Source: RPQJ01 sp963732375 (GTDB lineage: Bacteria > Pseudomonadota > Gammaproteobacteria > Steroidobacterales > Steroidobacteraceae). Taken from it: DNA of 64,000 nt. The position numbers were made by a program, and so were the translations under genes. The stretch spans positions 372,001-436,000 of the forward strand of contig CAVSZE010000015.1 in assembly GCA_963732375.1 (NCBI GenBank). The letters run 5' to 3'. This document shows positions 53,627 through 62,274 of this stretch, one piece after another (the stretch's first letter is position 1; every line of letters begins with the position of its first letter). The notes beneath the pieces were generated by a model, which saw nothing but the letters and a program-made list of their open reading frames with translations, did not search any database and had not been told where the DNA came from.

Positions 53627-53710
53627 AACCGCGGAACTTCCGCGCCCGGCGCGGTATCGAAATACATACAGCCCACCTTGGCAGCTCTTTCTGGAGATAA
53701 GCCCTTGTCC

Positions 53711-54625
53711 ATGCAATTGACCCGCCCGCTGACCCACACCTCCCTCGTCGGCCTGGCCGTCCTCGCCGCACTTGCGCTAGCTGGTTGCGGCAAGAATCCA
53801 GCCCCGGCGCCGGAGGCCGCGTCGCAATCGACGGAAATAGCGGCCCAGCAGAACGCGGCGAACGACGCCGCTGCGCAGCAGGCCGAGGCACTCGCCGCGA
53901 AGGAGCAGGAACTCGCGGACCGCGAAGCCGCCGTCAAGCAGCAGGAAGTCGAGGCGGAACTTGCCCGGCGCAATGCCGAGTCGGCCCAGCAGTCGGCTGA
54001 TGCAGCGGCTGCAGCGGCCAGGAAGTCCGCAGCGCAGGCCAAGGCAGCAAAGGCCGCGCCGCCGCCGGCCAAGGTTGTGGCCGCGCAGCCGGCCACGCCG
54101 CCCCCGCCGCCCCCGCCGATCGTGGTTCCGGCCGGCACGCAGCTCTCGATCGAACTCGTCTCAGCGGTAAACAGCAAGAACGCCGTGGTTGGAAACGCCG
54201 TACAGGGCCGCCTCGCCTCCGACCTGGTGGTGGGCGGGCGGCTCGCCGCCCCCGCGGGTTCCGCGGTCACCGGCACGGTCACTGAGTCCGTGTCCGGCAG
54301 CAACCAGATTGGCGGCATGCCGTCGGTGGCGGTCACGTTCAACAGCCTTTCAACCGCAAGCGGTCCGGTCGCGATCAGTGCGCGCGTGCGGCAGCAGGGC
54401 GCAAGCGAAACCGGCAAGGACGCGGCCAAGGTCGTCGGCACTACTGCGGCCGGTGCCGTGATCGGTCACCAGGTGAGCAGCAAGAACGGCGCCGTGGTCG
54501 GCGGCCTGCTCGGCGGCGCGGCCGGCCTCGGGATCGCCAAGAAGACCGGCGGCGACGTCAAGCTCGCCGCGGGCACTGTCGTGAACGCCCCGCTGGACGG
54601 CGCCATCCAGGTCAACGGCCGCTGA
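53711..54625 (+). CDS. Lipoprotein with coiled coil, proline linker and glycine-zipper-like tail
   Basis: A 304-residue lipoprotein with lipobox LAGC (Cys26). An Ala/Glu/Gln-rich coiled coil (about 40-110) and a proline run (PPPPPPP, near 137) follow. A conserved C-terminal domain begins VPAGTQLSIELVSAVNSKNAVVGNAVQG and ends in a glycine-rich GAVVGGLLGGAAGLGIAKK segment. The overall shape suggests an envelope-anchored structural or adhesin-related protein, but function is unknown. ATG 53711 was chosen; an upstream TTG at 53705 has better spacing from GGAGA. It is convergent with metH. Confidence 0.75.
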   Translation: MQLTRPLTHTSLVGLAVLAALALAGCGKNPAPAPEAASQSTEIAAQQNAANDAAAQQAEALAAKEQELADREAAVKQQEVEAELARRNAESAQQSADAAAAAARKSAAQAKAAKAAPPPAKVVAAQPATPPPPPPPIVVPAGTQLSIELVSAVNSKNAVVGNAVQGRLASDLVVGGRLAAPAGSAVTGTVTESVSGSNQIGGMPSVAVTFNSLSTASGPVAISARVRQQGASETGKDAAKVVGTTAAGAVIGHQVSSKNGAVVGGLLGGAAGLGIAKKTGGDVKLAAGTVVNAPLDGAIQVNGR

Positions 54626-54655
54626 TTACCGGGCGCAGCGGCCGGTGCGCGGCGC

Positions 54656-57600
54656 TCAGGCCGCGTCGGCCGCCGGCTCGTAGCCGATCGAAGGCGCGAG
54701 CCAGCGCGCGGCCTCGGCCGGCGTGATTCCCTTGCGACGCGCGTAGTCGGCAACCTGGTCGGCGTCGATCCTGCCGACCGCGAAATAAGTCGATTCCGGG
54801 TGCGAGAAGTACCAGCCGCTCACCGCGGCGGCCGGATGCATCGCGTAGTTCTCGGTCAGGTGGATACCGGCGGTGCGATCGACGTCCAGCATGCGCCAGA
54901 GAGTGGCTTTCTCGGTGTGGTCCGGGCATGCGGGATAGCCCGGCGCCGGACGAATGCCGCGGTACTTTTCCCGCACCAGGTCGTCGCTGGTGAATCGCTC
55001 CTCGGGCGCATAACCCCAGAATTCGCGCCGAGCCCTCTCGTGCATGCGTTCGGCCAGCGCCTCGGCGAGCCGGTCGGCAAGGGCTTTCAGCATGATCGCG
55101 CCGTAGTCGTCGTGGCGCGCCTCGAACTCGCGGACCTTCTCGTCGAGGCCGATGCCGGCGGTCACCGCGAACGCGCCGATCCAGTCCGCCACGCCGGAGT
55201 CGCGTGGTGCCACGAAGTCGGAGAGCGCGTAATGCGGTTGCCCGGCAGGCTTCGGCTTCTGCTGCCGCAGGTGATGCAGCCGCCAGGCGACGTCGCCGCG
55301 CGATTCGTCGGCATAGACCTCGATGTCCTCGTCCACCGAGTTGGCCGGGAAGAATCCGATGACGCCGCTCGCACGGACCCAGCGCTCCGAGATCAACTGC
55401 TTCAGCATCCGGCGCGCGTCGGCGTAGAGATTGCTCGCCGCCTCGCCCACGACCGGATCCGTGAGCACGTCGGGAAACTTACCGGCAAACTCCCAGGCGT
55501 TGAAGAACGGCATCCAGTCCACGTAACGCACCAGTTCCTCGAGCGGCACGTTCTCGAAGCTGCGCACGCCCGCGAACTTCGGCACCGGGGGACGGTACGC
55601 GGCCCAGTCGCAGTGGAAGCGGTTTGCACGCGCCTCGAGCAGCGAAAAAGCCGGAGCCTTGACCTTGCGCCCGCGATGCTGCTCACGCTTGGTCGCGTGC
55701 TCCGCCTTCAGCCGCCGCGTGGTCTCCGCACGCTGGTCTGGAGTCACCAGTGACTGGCAGACGCCAACCGCGCGCGAGGCGTCCTTGACGTAGGCGACGG
55801 GTCCGTCGTACTCGGGATCGATCCGCACCGCGGTGTGCGCCGGCGAGGTAGTGGCCCCGCCGATCAGCAGCGGAACCTCGAAGCCCTGGCGCTTCATCTC
55901 GCGCGCCACGTGCACCATCTCGTCGAGCGAGGGCGTGATGAGCCCCGAGAGACCGATCATGTCGGCGCCCTCGCGCCGGGCAGTCTCGAGAATGCGCTCG
56001 GCCGGCACCATCACGCCGAGATCGAGCACCTCGAAGTTGTTGCACTGGAGCACGACGCCGACGATGTTCTTGCCGATGTCGTGCACGTCACCCTTCACGG
56101 TCGCCATCACGATCTTGCCGTTCGTCCGCACGGCCTCGCCCGGCTCGCGTTCGAACCAGGGCAACAGCTGCGCGACCGCCTTCTTCATGACGCGCGCGGA
56201 TTTCACGACCTGGGGCAGGAACATCTTTCCCGCGCCGAACAGGTCGCCGACCACGTTCATGCCGTCCATCAGCGGTCCCTCGATCACCAGCAGCGGACTG
56301 CCGAGCTCGATGCGCGCCTCGTCCGTGTCCTCCGCCACGAACTCGTCGATGCCGCGCACCAGCGCGTGCTCGAGCCGCTTCGTCACCGGCCACTCGCGCC
56401 AGGCCTTGTCTTCGACCCGTTTCGCACCGGCCTCGCCCCTGAACCGCCCGGCGATCTCCAGCAGCCGCTCGGTGGCGTCGGGCCGGCGCGCCAGGATCAC
56501 GTCCTCGACGCGCTCGCGCAGTTCCGGCTCGATCTGCTCGTAGATCGCGAGCTGGCCAGCGTTGACGATGCCGACGCCCATCCCGGCGCGGATCGCGTGG
56601 TAGAGGAACACCGAGTGCATCGCCTCCCGCACAGGCTCGTTGCCGCGGAACGAGAACGACACGTTGCTCACGCCGCCGCTCACCAGCGCATGGGGACACG
56701 CCGCGCGGATCCGGGACGTTGCCTCGATGAAGTCGAGTGCGTACCGGTCGTGGGCCTCGATGCCGGTCGCCACCGCGAAGATATTGGGATCGAAGATGAT
56801 GTCTTCGGGCGCGAAACCCGCCTGTTTCGTCAGCAACTCGTAGGAGCGCGCGCAGATCGACACCTTGCGCTCGACCGTATCCGCCTGCCCCTGCTCGTCG
56901 AAGGCCATGACGACCACGGCCGCGCCGTAGGCGCGCACACGCCGCGCCTGCTCGATGAAGGCGGTTTCGCCCTCCTTCATGCTGATCGAATTGACGATAC
57001 CCTTGCCCTGCAGGCACTTGAGTCCCGCCTCGATCACCGACCACTTCGACGAATCGATCATCACCGGCACGCGCGCCACGTCGGGCTCGGCCGCGAGCAG
57101 GTTCAGGAAGCGCACCATCGCGCCTTCGGAATCGAGCATTCCCTCGTCCATGTTGACGTCGATCACCTGCGCACCGCTTGCGACCTGCTGGCGCGCGACG
57201 TCGAGCGCGCCCGCGTAGTCGTCGGCCTCGATCAGGCGACGGAATTTCGCCGAGCCGGTCACGTTGGTGCGTTCGCCGACGTTCACGAACAGGCTCCCCG
57301 GGCCGATGTTCAGCGGCTCGAGCCCGCTCAGCCGGCAGCGCGGCTCGAGCACCGCCGGACGGCGCGGTGGCAGGCCGGCGACGGCCTCGGCAATGTGCGA
57401 GATGTGCTCCGGCGTCGTGCCACAGCAGCCGCCCACGACGTTCACGAAGCCGCTGGCGGCGTAATCGCGGATCAGCTCCGCAGTCTCGCACGCGGTTTCG
57501 TCGTACTCGCCGAAGGCATTCGGCAGCCCGGCGTTTGGATACGCGCAGACATGGGCGTCGGCGAGACGCGAGAGTTCCTCGACGTACGGTCGCAGCTGCT

Positions 57601-58357
57601 TAGCACCGAGTGCGCAGTTGAGCCCGATCACGGTCGGCCTGGCATGGCGCACCGAGTTCCAGAACGCCTCGACCGTCTGGCCTGAAAGCGTCCGCCCGGA
57701 AGCGTCGGTGATCGTTCCAGACACCATGATCGGCAGGTCCACGCCGAGCTCGTCCATCACCTGGCGTACGGCGAACAGCGCGGCCTTCGCATTCAGCGTG
57801 TCGAAGACGGTCTCGACCAGGACCAGGTCCACTCCGCCCTCGACCAGCGCCCGCGTGGCTTCCGAATACGTCGCCACCAGCGCGTCGAACGTGGTGTTGC
57901 GGAAAGCCGGGTCGTTGACGTCAGGCGACAGCGACGCGGTACGGTTGGTGGGCCCGAGCGCGCCGGCGACGAAGCGCGGCCGGCCGGTCCGGGCCGCCAC
58001 GTCGTCCGCAGCGCGTCGTGCGATCTGTGCGGCCGCAAGGTTCAGCTCGCGCACCAGCGCCTCGGTGCCGTAGTCCGCCTGCGAGGGTGCGTTGGAGTTG
58101 AACGTGTTCGTCTCGACGATGTCGGCGCCGGCCTCGAAATAGCGGCGGTGGATCTCGCCGATCAACTCGGGACGGGTCAGCGTCAGCAGGTCGTTGTTGC
58201 CCTTGAGGTCGCTCGGCCAGTCGCGGAATCGCTCGCCACGATAATCGGCCTCGCCGAGCCCGTGCGACTGGATGACGGTTCCCATCGCGCCGTCGAGCAC
58301 CAGGATTCGCTCGCCAAGCAGGCGCTGGAACTCGCGGATACGGTCGGATCGCAGCAT
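54656..58357 (-). CDS. metH: Cobalamin-dependent methionine synthase
   Basis: A 1233-residue MetH of normal length (E. coli 1227). In order it has the homocysteine-binding domain with zinc cysteines (LNCALGAKQLRPY and NVVGGCCGTTPEHI), the methyltetrahydrofolate domain (RTNVTGSAKF), and the B12 cap and binding domain with DVHDIGKNIVGVV (the cobalamin His). The AdoMet reactivation domain is last, with RGIRPAPGYPACPDHTEK. It methylates homocysteine using B12 and methyl-THF. It starts 2 bases after metF. Confidence 0.97.
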   Translation of the reverse strand: MLRSDRIREFQRLLGERILVLDGAMGTVIQSHGLGEADYRGERFRDWPSDLKGNNDLLTLTRPELIGEIHRRYFEAGADIVETNTFNSNAPSQADYGTEALVRELNLAAAQIARRAADDVAARTGRPRFVAGALGPTNRTASLSPDVNDPAFRNTTFDALVATYSEATRALVEGGVDLVLVETVFDTLNAKAALFAVRQVMDELGVDLPIMVSGTITDASGRTLSGQTVEAFWNSVRHARPTVIGLNCALGAKQLRPYVEELSRLADAHVCAYPNAGLPNAFGEYDETACETAELIRDYAASGFVNVVGGCCGTTPEHISHIAEAVAGLPPRRPAVLEPRCRLSGLEPLNIGPGSLFVNVGERTNVTGSAKFRRLIEADDYAGALDVARQQVASGAQVIDVNMDEGMLDSEGAMVRFLNLLAAEPDVARVPVMIDSSKWSVIEAGLKCLQGKGIVNSISMKEGETAFIEQARRVRAYGAAVVVMAFDEQGQADTVERKVSICARSYELLTKQAGFAPEDIIFDPNIFAVATGIEAHDRYALDFIEATSRIRAACPHALVSGGVSNVSFSFRGNEPVREAMHSVFLYHAIRAGMGVGIVNAGQLAIYEQIEPELRERVEDVILARRPDATERLLEIAGRFRGEAGAKRVEDKAWREWPVTKRLEHALVRGIDEFVAEDTDEARIELGSPLLVIEGPLMDGMNVVGDLFGAGKMFLPQVVKSARVMKKAVAQLLPWFEREPGEAVRTNGKIVMATVKGDVHDIGKNIVGVVLQCNNFEVLDLGVMVPAERILETARREGADMIGLSGLITPSLDEMVHVAREMKRQGFEVPLLIGGATTSPAHTAVRIDPEYDGPVAYVKDASRAVGVCQSLVTPDQRAETTRRLKAEHATKREQHRGRKVKAPAFSLLEARANRFHCDWAAYRPPVPKFAGVRSFENVPLEELVRYVDWMPFFNAWEFAGKFPDVLTDPVVGEAASNLYADARRMLKQLISERWVRASGVIGFFPANSVDEDIEVYADESRGDVAWRLHHLRQQKPKPAGQPHYALSDFVAPRDSGVADWIGAFAVTAGIGLDEKVREFEARHDDYGAIMLKALADRLAEALAERMHERARREFWGYAPEERFTSDDLVREKYRGIRPAPGYPACPDHTEKATLWRMLDVDRTAGIHLTENYAMHPAAAVSGWYFSHPESTYFAVGRIDADQVADYARRKGITPAEAARWLAPSIGYEPAADAA

Positions 58358-58359
58358 CG

Positions 58360-59283
58360 TCAGGCTCCCTGCGCAGGGCGCGCCGCAGCGGGCCGCACGC
58401 CGAGTGCGTGGCAGATCGCATAGGTGAGCTCCGCACGGTTCAACGTGTAGAAGTGGAATTCCTGCACGCCGTGTTCCTGCAGCCGGCGGACCTGGTCTAT
58501 CGCAACGCTCGCGGCGATCATGCGCCGCGTTTCCGGGTCGTCGTCCAGGCCGTCGAATCGGTGGGCGAGCCAGTCGGGCACGCTCGCGCCGCAGCGTTGC
58601 GCGAAGCGGAGCATCTGCGGGAAGCGCGTGATGGGCAGGATGCCCGGCACCAGTTCTGCCCCGATTCCCCGCGCGACGCAGCGGTCACGGAAGCGCAGGA
58701 ACGCGTCGGTGTCGAAGAAGAACTGCGTGATCGCGCGGTCGGCGCCCGCGTCGATCTTGGCCTTGAGCCGGTCGAGATCGAACGCGGCGTCCGGCGCCTC
58801 GGGGTGAGTCTCGGGATACGCCGCGACCGAGATCTCGAAATCGCCGACCGTGCGCAATCCCCGTACGAGGTCCTCGGCGTACGCGAAACCGCCAGGCTCG
58901 GGTTGGTACGTGCCCTGGCCGGCCGGCATGTCGCCGCGCAGCGCCACGATGTGCCGCACGCCGGAGTCCCAGTAGCCGCGCGCGATCTCGAGGATTTCCT
59001 CGCGCCGCGCGCCGATGCAGGTCAGGTGCGGCGCCGGCGTAAGCGCCGTCTCCTGGAGGATGCGCGTGACCACGTTGTGCGTGCGCTCGCGCGTCGAACC
59101 ATCCGCGCCGTAGGTGACGGACACGAAGCGCGGCGCAAGTGGCGCGAGCCGCTGGATCGATGCCCACAGCGTCGTCTCCATCTGCGCGTCGTTGGGCGGG
59201 AAGAACTCGAACGACACCAGCACGGGCCTGCGCAGCCCGGAGACGGCCGAATCGAATTCGTCGCGCAGTTCGCCCGCTTCCAT
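58360..59283 (-). CDS. metF: 5,10-Methylenetetrahydrofolate reductase
   Basis: A 307-residue TIM-barrel flavoprotein. The N-terminal SFEFFPPNDAQMETTLW holds the catalytic Glu; FVSVTYGADGSTRERT and HIVALRGDMPAG are FAD contacts. It reduces methylene-THF to methyl-THF for MetH, encoded next. The ATG at 59283 has AAGGAGA at good spacing. The 26-base gap from the ArsR-methyltransferase gene suggests one transcript. Confidence 0.96.
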   Translation of the reverse strand: MEAGELRDEFDSAVSGLRRPVLVSFEFFPPNDAQMETTLWASIQRLAPLAPRFVSVTYGADGSTRERTHNVVTRILQETALTPAPHLTCIGARREEILEIARGYWDSGVRHIVALRGDMPAGQGTYQPEPGGFAYAEDLVRGLRTVGDFEISVAAYPETHPEAPDAAFDLDRLKAKIDAGADRAITQFFFDTDAFLRFRDRCVARGIGAELVPGILPITRFPQMLRFAQRCGASVPDWLAHRFDGLDDDPETRRMIAASVAIDQVRRLQEHGVQEFHFYTLNRAELTYAICHALGVRPAAARPAQGA

Positions 59284-59309
59284 CGTCGATCTCCTTGATT
59301 GAGCCGCTG

Positions 59310-60233
59310 TCAGGCGGCCTGCTCCACGCGCCCGGGCGACGCCGTGGCCATGATCACGTGCATTTCGCCGGCATCCGCTGGCCGGAGCCGCTCGCACGCC
59401 AGGCCCTCCTCGGCCATCCAGTTCCTGAGCGTCGCGAGCGAGTTGCCGGAACCGGCTCGACCGGACAATGCTTCGTAGTCCTCGATGATCAGCAGCCGGC
59501 CATCACGCCTGAGCACGCGGGCCGCTTCGCGGAGCCACTCGCCCCTGCGCGATTCCGGCCCGAGCACGCGATCGAGCACGACCGCGTCGAAACTCGCGGC
59601 CGCGGGCGCGGCACCGGGCAGGTCTCCGTGCTGCAGTTCGCAGTGCGAGAGCCCGCTGCTGTGCAGGCTCGCGCGCGCCTTCTGCACCTCGTGCCGGGAT
59701 TCACTGACACCGACCATGCGACGCGTCCGGGGCCCGATGGCGTGCAGCATCTCGGCGGGGGCCGGACCTGCGTAGAGGACGGCTTCGTAGCCGCTACGCC
59801 CGAGTTCCGCGACGACCAGGTCGGTTAGGTCCTTGATCGACGCTGCGTCTGGCGACTGTTCGTCCGCAGGTTCCATGCCCGGCCCACCCTGATGGGCCCG
59901 CCCGGTCAGCGCTGCGTTGGCCCGTTCCCGGTCCAGCGCCAGCAGCGCGTCGTCCGCATCGAGCAGTCCGAGCAGCGAGCGCACGAGCGCCGCGCCCTCG
60001 CCATCCGCGGGCACTCGGTGAAAGACCCAATGCTGCTCGCGGAATCGTTCCAGTAGCCCGCCGTCATTCAGTAGTTTCAGGTGCCGCGAAACACGTGGCT
60101 GGCTCTGGCCCAGGATCCCGGTCAACTCCGAAACCGTGAACTCGCCAAGTGCGAGAATGGCCAGCAGCCGAAGGCGGCTGGGCTCGGCGGCGGCCTTGAG
60201 GCCCCGGAGCAGGCGCTGGTGTGTCTGTGTCAT
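59310..60233 (-). CDS. ArsR-family regulator fused to a SAM-dependent methyltransferase domain (SahR-like)
   Basis: A 307-residue protein. Residues 1-90 are an ArsR winged helix (AAAEPSRLRLLAILALGEFTVSELTGILGQSQPRVSRHLKLL). From about 140 to 290 there is a class I methyltransferase fold, with VLYAGPAPAEMLHAIG in place of the usual GxGxG and DAVVLDRVLGP. The motif I is degenerate, so the domain may sense SAM or SAH rather than methylate. Adjacent metF and metH fit a methionine-cycle regulator, as known for SahR. The start ATG is 60233. Confidence 0.85.
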   Translation of the reverse strand: MTQTHQRLLRGLKAAAEPSRLRLLAILALGEFTVSELTGILGQSQPRVSRHLKLLNDGGLLERFREQHWVFHRVPADGEGAALVRSLLGLLDADDALLALDRERANAALTGRAHQGGPGMEPADEQSPDAASIKDLTDLVVAELGRSGYEAVLYAGPAPAEMLHAIGPRTRRMVGVSESRHEVQKARASLHSSGLSHCELQHGDLPGAAPAAASFDAVVLDRVLGPESRRGEWLREAARVLRRDGRLLIIEDYEALSGRAGSGNSLATLRNWMAEEGLACERLRPADAGEMHVIMATASPGRVEQAA

Positions 60234-60240
60234 TAGATGC

Positions 60241-60264
60241 AAATATAAACAACTCTTGATATTT
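60241..60264. promoter_or_regulatory. Candidate operator for the ArsR-type regulator
   Basis: On the minus strand the sequence is AAATATCAA-GAG-TTGTTTATATTT, an AT-rich imperfect palindrome with outer arms AAATAT/ATATTT and an inner CAA/TTG. It begins 8 bases upstream of the regulator start in an otherwise GC-rich region. The form ATATCAA...TTNATAT suits ArsR-family operators, so autoregulation of this gene and metF-metH is likely but inferred. Confidence 0.5.
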
Positions 60265-60284
60265 AAGCCACAGGGCCAAGAAAA

Positions 60285-60301
60285 TAGGTGCCTGGCACCT
60301 A
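60285..60301. repeat. Type A palindromic repeat, copy 6
   Basis: TAGGTGCCTGGCACCTA, a perfect 8+1+8 palindrome with flanking AAAA/ATT, in the spacer between the divergent regulator and kinase genes. Confidence 0.75.
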
Positions 60302-60362
60302 ATTGTTATGATGTGCGGAATTCCTTGAGCCCAGACCGCCATGACGACCCGCCGGGCCGCCG

Positions 60363-61076
60363 ATGCCTGATCCATTGAACCTGCCCGGGGCACTCGACGG
60401 CCCGCCCGACGGACGCGCTCCCTTTACCCGGACCGAATTCGAGCAAGGCGAACGGCGCCCGCTCAGCGAAGGCCGCTGGGCGAACGCGATCCTCTACCGC
60501 TATGAGCGGGACGGACGCTGCTGGGTGGTCAAGGACTTCGCCTCGAGGTCGTTCCTGGTCCGCAACCTGATCGGCCGCCTGCTGGTGCGACGCGAGCACC
60601 GCTGGCTCAGGCGCGTGGACGGCATCACCGCCGCGCCCCGCGATGCGTTTCGTCTGGATGCCCATGCCCTTGCCTACCGCTTCGTGCCGGGCAGGAGCCT
60701 CCGACTGACAGCCGGCTCTGAGCTTGCGCCCGGATTCTTCCCTGCGCTGGAACAGAGCCTCCGTCAGATGCACTCGCGCGCCCGGATCGTGCACCTCGAC
60801 CTGCGCAACGCCCACAACATCCTGGTTACGGACGCGGGCGAGCCATTCCTGCTCGATTTCCAGTCCTGCCTGGGTACGCGCCTGCTCCCGCCGCCGCTGC
60901 GCCGCTTCGCCGAGCGCATCGACCTCGCGGCGATCTACAAGCACTGGTCGAAGCGCAGCCCCGAGACGCTGGGGCCTGAACGCGCCGCGGCGCTCGCACG
61001 CATGAACCTGCTACGCCCGTTGTGGGTGCTGCGCGGGTATATTGGCGCGCGCCGGGCCGGCGACGGCCGCGACTGA
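60363..61076 (+). CDS. Small protein-kinase-like (RIO/WaaP-type) protein
   Basis: A 237-residue kinase-fold protein. A Lys in CWVVKDFASRSF is in the ATP-binding position. The catalytic loop is IVHLDLRNAHNILV (HxD with Asn), and the DFG-like triad is FLLDFQSCLG. This resembles RIO- or lipopolysaccharide-kinase (WaaP/InaA) type proteins. Substrate unknown: sugar of a surface glycolipid or a protein are both possible. It starts the plus-strand group with a methyltransferase gene 39 bases downstream. Confidence 0.72.
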   Translation: MPDPLNLPGALDGPPDGRAPFTRTEFEQGERRPLSEGRWANAILYRYERDGRCWVVKDFASRSFLVRNLIGRLLVRREHRWLRRVDGITAAPRDAFRLDAHALAYRFVPGRSLRLTAGSELAPGFFPALEQSLRQMHSRARIVHLDLRNAHNILVTDAGEPFLLDFQSCLGTRLLPPPLRRFAERIDLAAIYKHWSKRSPETLGPERAAALARMNLLRPLWVLRGYIGARRAGDGRD

Positions 61077-61114
61077 CACGCCGATCGATTCGAATTCACG
61101 CCCCGGAGTAAGCC

Positions 61115-61687
61115 GTGCTCGACGCCATCCACCGCCTGTTCAACAACCCCACGCTGCGCAAGGTCCTGGTCAAGGGCCGCGTACTGCTCGGCGTCGCCGT
61201 CCTTGCCGCGGTCGTCTGGTACCTGGATCCAGCCTGGCTGCTGCCTGGCTTCCTGGTGTCCATGTTCGGCGAGGTCATCCAGCTCTGGTGCTTTGCCTCG
61301 CTCGACAAGGGCCGCACGCTCGCGTTCAACGGCCCGTACGCAATCGTGCGGAACCCCATGTACCTCGGGCGCTACTTCATATTGCTCGGCGGAATGATGC
61401 TGCTCGGCCAGTGGTGGGTGCTGGTCGCGTTCACCGTCGTTTACTACTTCTACATGGTGAACCGCGTGAAGCGCGAAGAAGAATACCTGCGCGGGCCACT
61501 GGGCGAACCCTACGTGGACTACCTGCGCACGGTGAACCGATTCCTGCCCGGCGCGCCGAAGCCCGGCAGTCGGCTCGCGTTCTGGGACTGGAAGCTGCTG
61601 AAGCGCAACCACGGCACGACGAACCTGATCGCCACGCTTGGCTTCTGGATCATCGCACTGGTCGTCGCACGGACCGTCGTCCACTGA
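61115..61687 (+). CDS. Isoprenylcysteine/phospholipid methyltransferase-like membrane protein
   Basis: A 190-residue integral membrane protein with four hydrophobic segments. The PEMT/ICMT signature is present: GPYAIVRNPMYLGRYFILLG and, later, KREEEYLRGPLGEPYVDYLRTVNRFLP (RxP and EE motifs binding SAM). It probably methylates a lipid or small hydrophobic substrate. Start GTG 61115 with GGAG 7 bases upstream. No close functional partner in the neighbourhood apart from the kinase gene upstream. Confidence 0.82.
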   Translation: MLDAIHRLFNNPTLRKVLVKGRVLLGVAVLAAVVWYLDPAWLLPGFLVSMFGEVIQLWCFASLDKGRTLAFNGPYAIVRNPMYLGRYFILLGGMMLLGQWWVLVAFTVVYYFYMVNRVKREEEYLRGPLGEPYVDYLRTVNRFLPGAPKPGSRLAFWDWKLLKRNHGTTNLIATLGFWIIALVVARTVVH

Positions 61688-61844
61688 ATCTACCGGCCGG
61701 CGTGGCAGCCCGAGTTGCGCATCGTAGCGGCGAGGACTACGGTACTGCGCGGCGAACGATATCAATAACAAGCGCGCGCGACGCCGGCGGCGACATTTGT
61801 CGCTCCACGTTGCCCGCGTATTTCCACGATCCGGGGAGGATCAC

Positions 61845-62258
61845 ATGAAGCGAATTTCAACTACGGTACTGGCCGGACTCCTATTGGCCGTATTCGGAAC
61901 GACGGCCAGTGCAGACGATACAGCCGACCTGATTGCGCGGGACATGGCGTGGGGCGCCGCGGGCACCAAGGGCGACACGGCCGCAGCGGCAAAACTGCTG
62001 GCTGACAACCTCGTCTCGGTGAGCGGACAGGGCGTGACCGACAAGAAAGGTGAACTGGCGGACAGTGAGCCAGCACCTGCCGGCACCAAGTACGAGCCGA
62101 CCGACTACAAGGTGATGTTTCTCGACAAGGACACGGCAATCATGACGCACGGCACGAAGGGCGAGGATGCCCACTACAGCCTGCACGTGTGGTCACGGAA
62201 GGGCGGACAGTGGCTGGTTGTTGCGACCACCACGACGCCGGTCGAGACAAAGAAATAG
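61845..62258 (+). CDS. Exported SnoaL/DUF4440-like (NTF2-fold) protein
   Basis: A 137-residue protein with a signal peptide (STTVLAGLLLAVFGTTASA, cut near residue 23). The mature part is short and has an NTF2-like arrangement (helix DLIARDMAWGAAGTKGDTAAAAKLL, then VMFLDKDTAIMTHGTKG and LHVWSRKGGQWLVVATTTTP). Function unknown. The ATG at 61845 with GGGGAGG at 5-6 bases decides the start. It is convergent with hslO and 16 bases from it. Confidence 0.75.
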   Translation: MKRISTTVLAGLLLAVFGTTASADDTADLIARDMAWGAAGTKGDTAAAAKLLADNLVSVSGQGVTDKKGELADSEPAPAGTKYEPTDYKVMFLDKDTAIMTHGTKGEDAHYSLHVWSRKGGQWLVVATTTTPVETKK

Positions 62259-62274
62259 GACTGCCGCTGCCTTC

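Noticed and set aside
51860..53737. 625-codon minus-strand open frame over mtgA and the monooxygenase
   Set aside because: No recognisable domain and antisense to two well-supported genes.
55835..57685. 616-codon plus-strand open frame inside metH
   Set aside because: Arg/His-rich shadow of metH; MetH is full length on the other strand.
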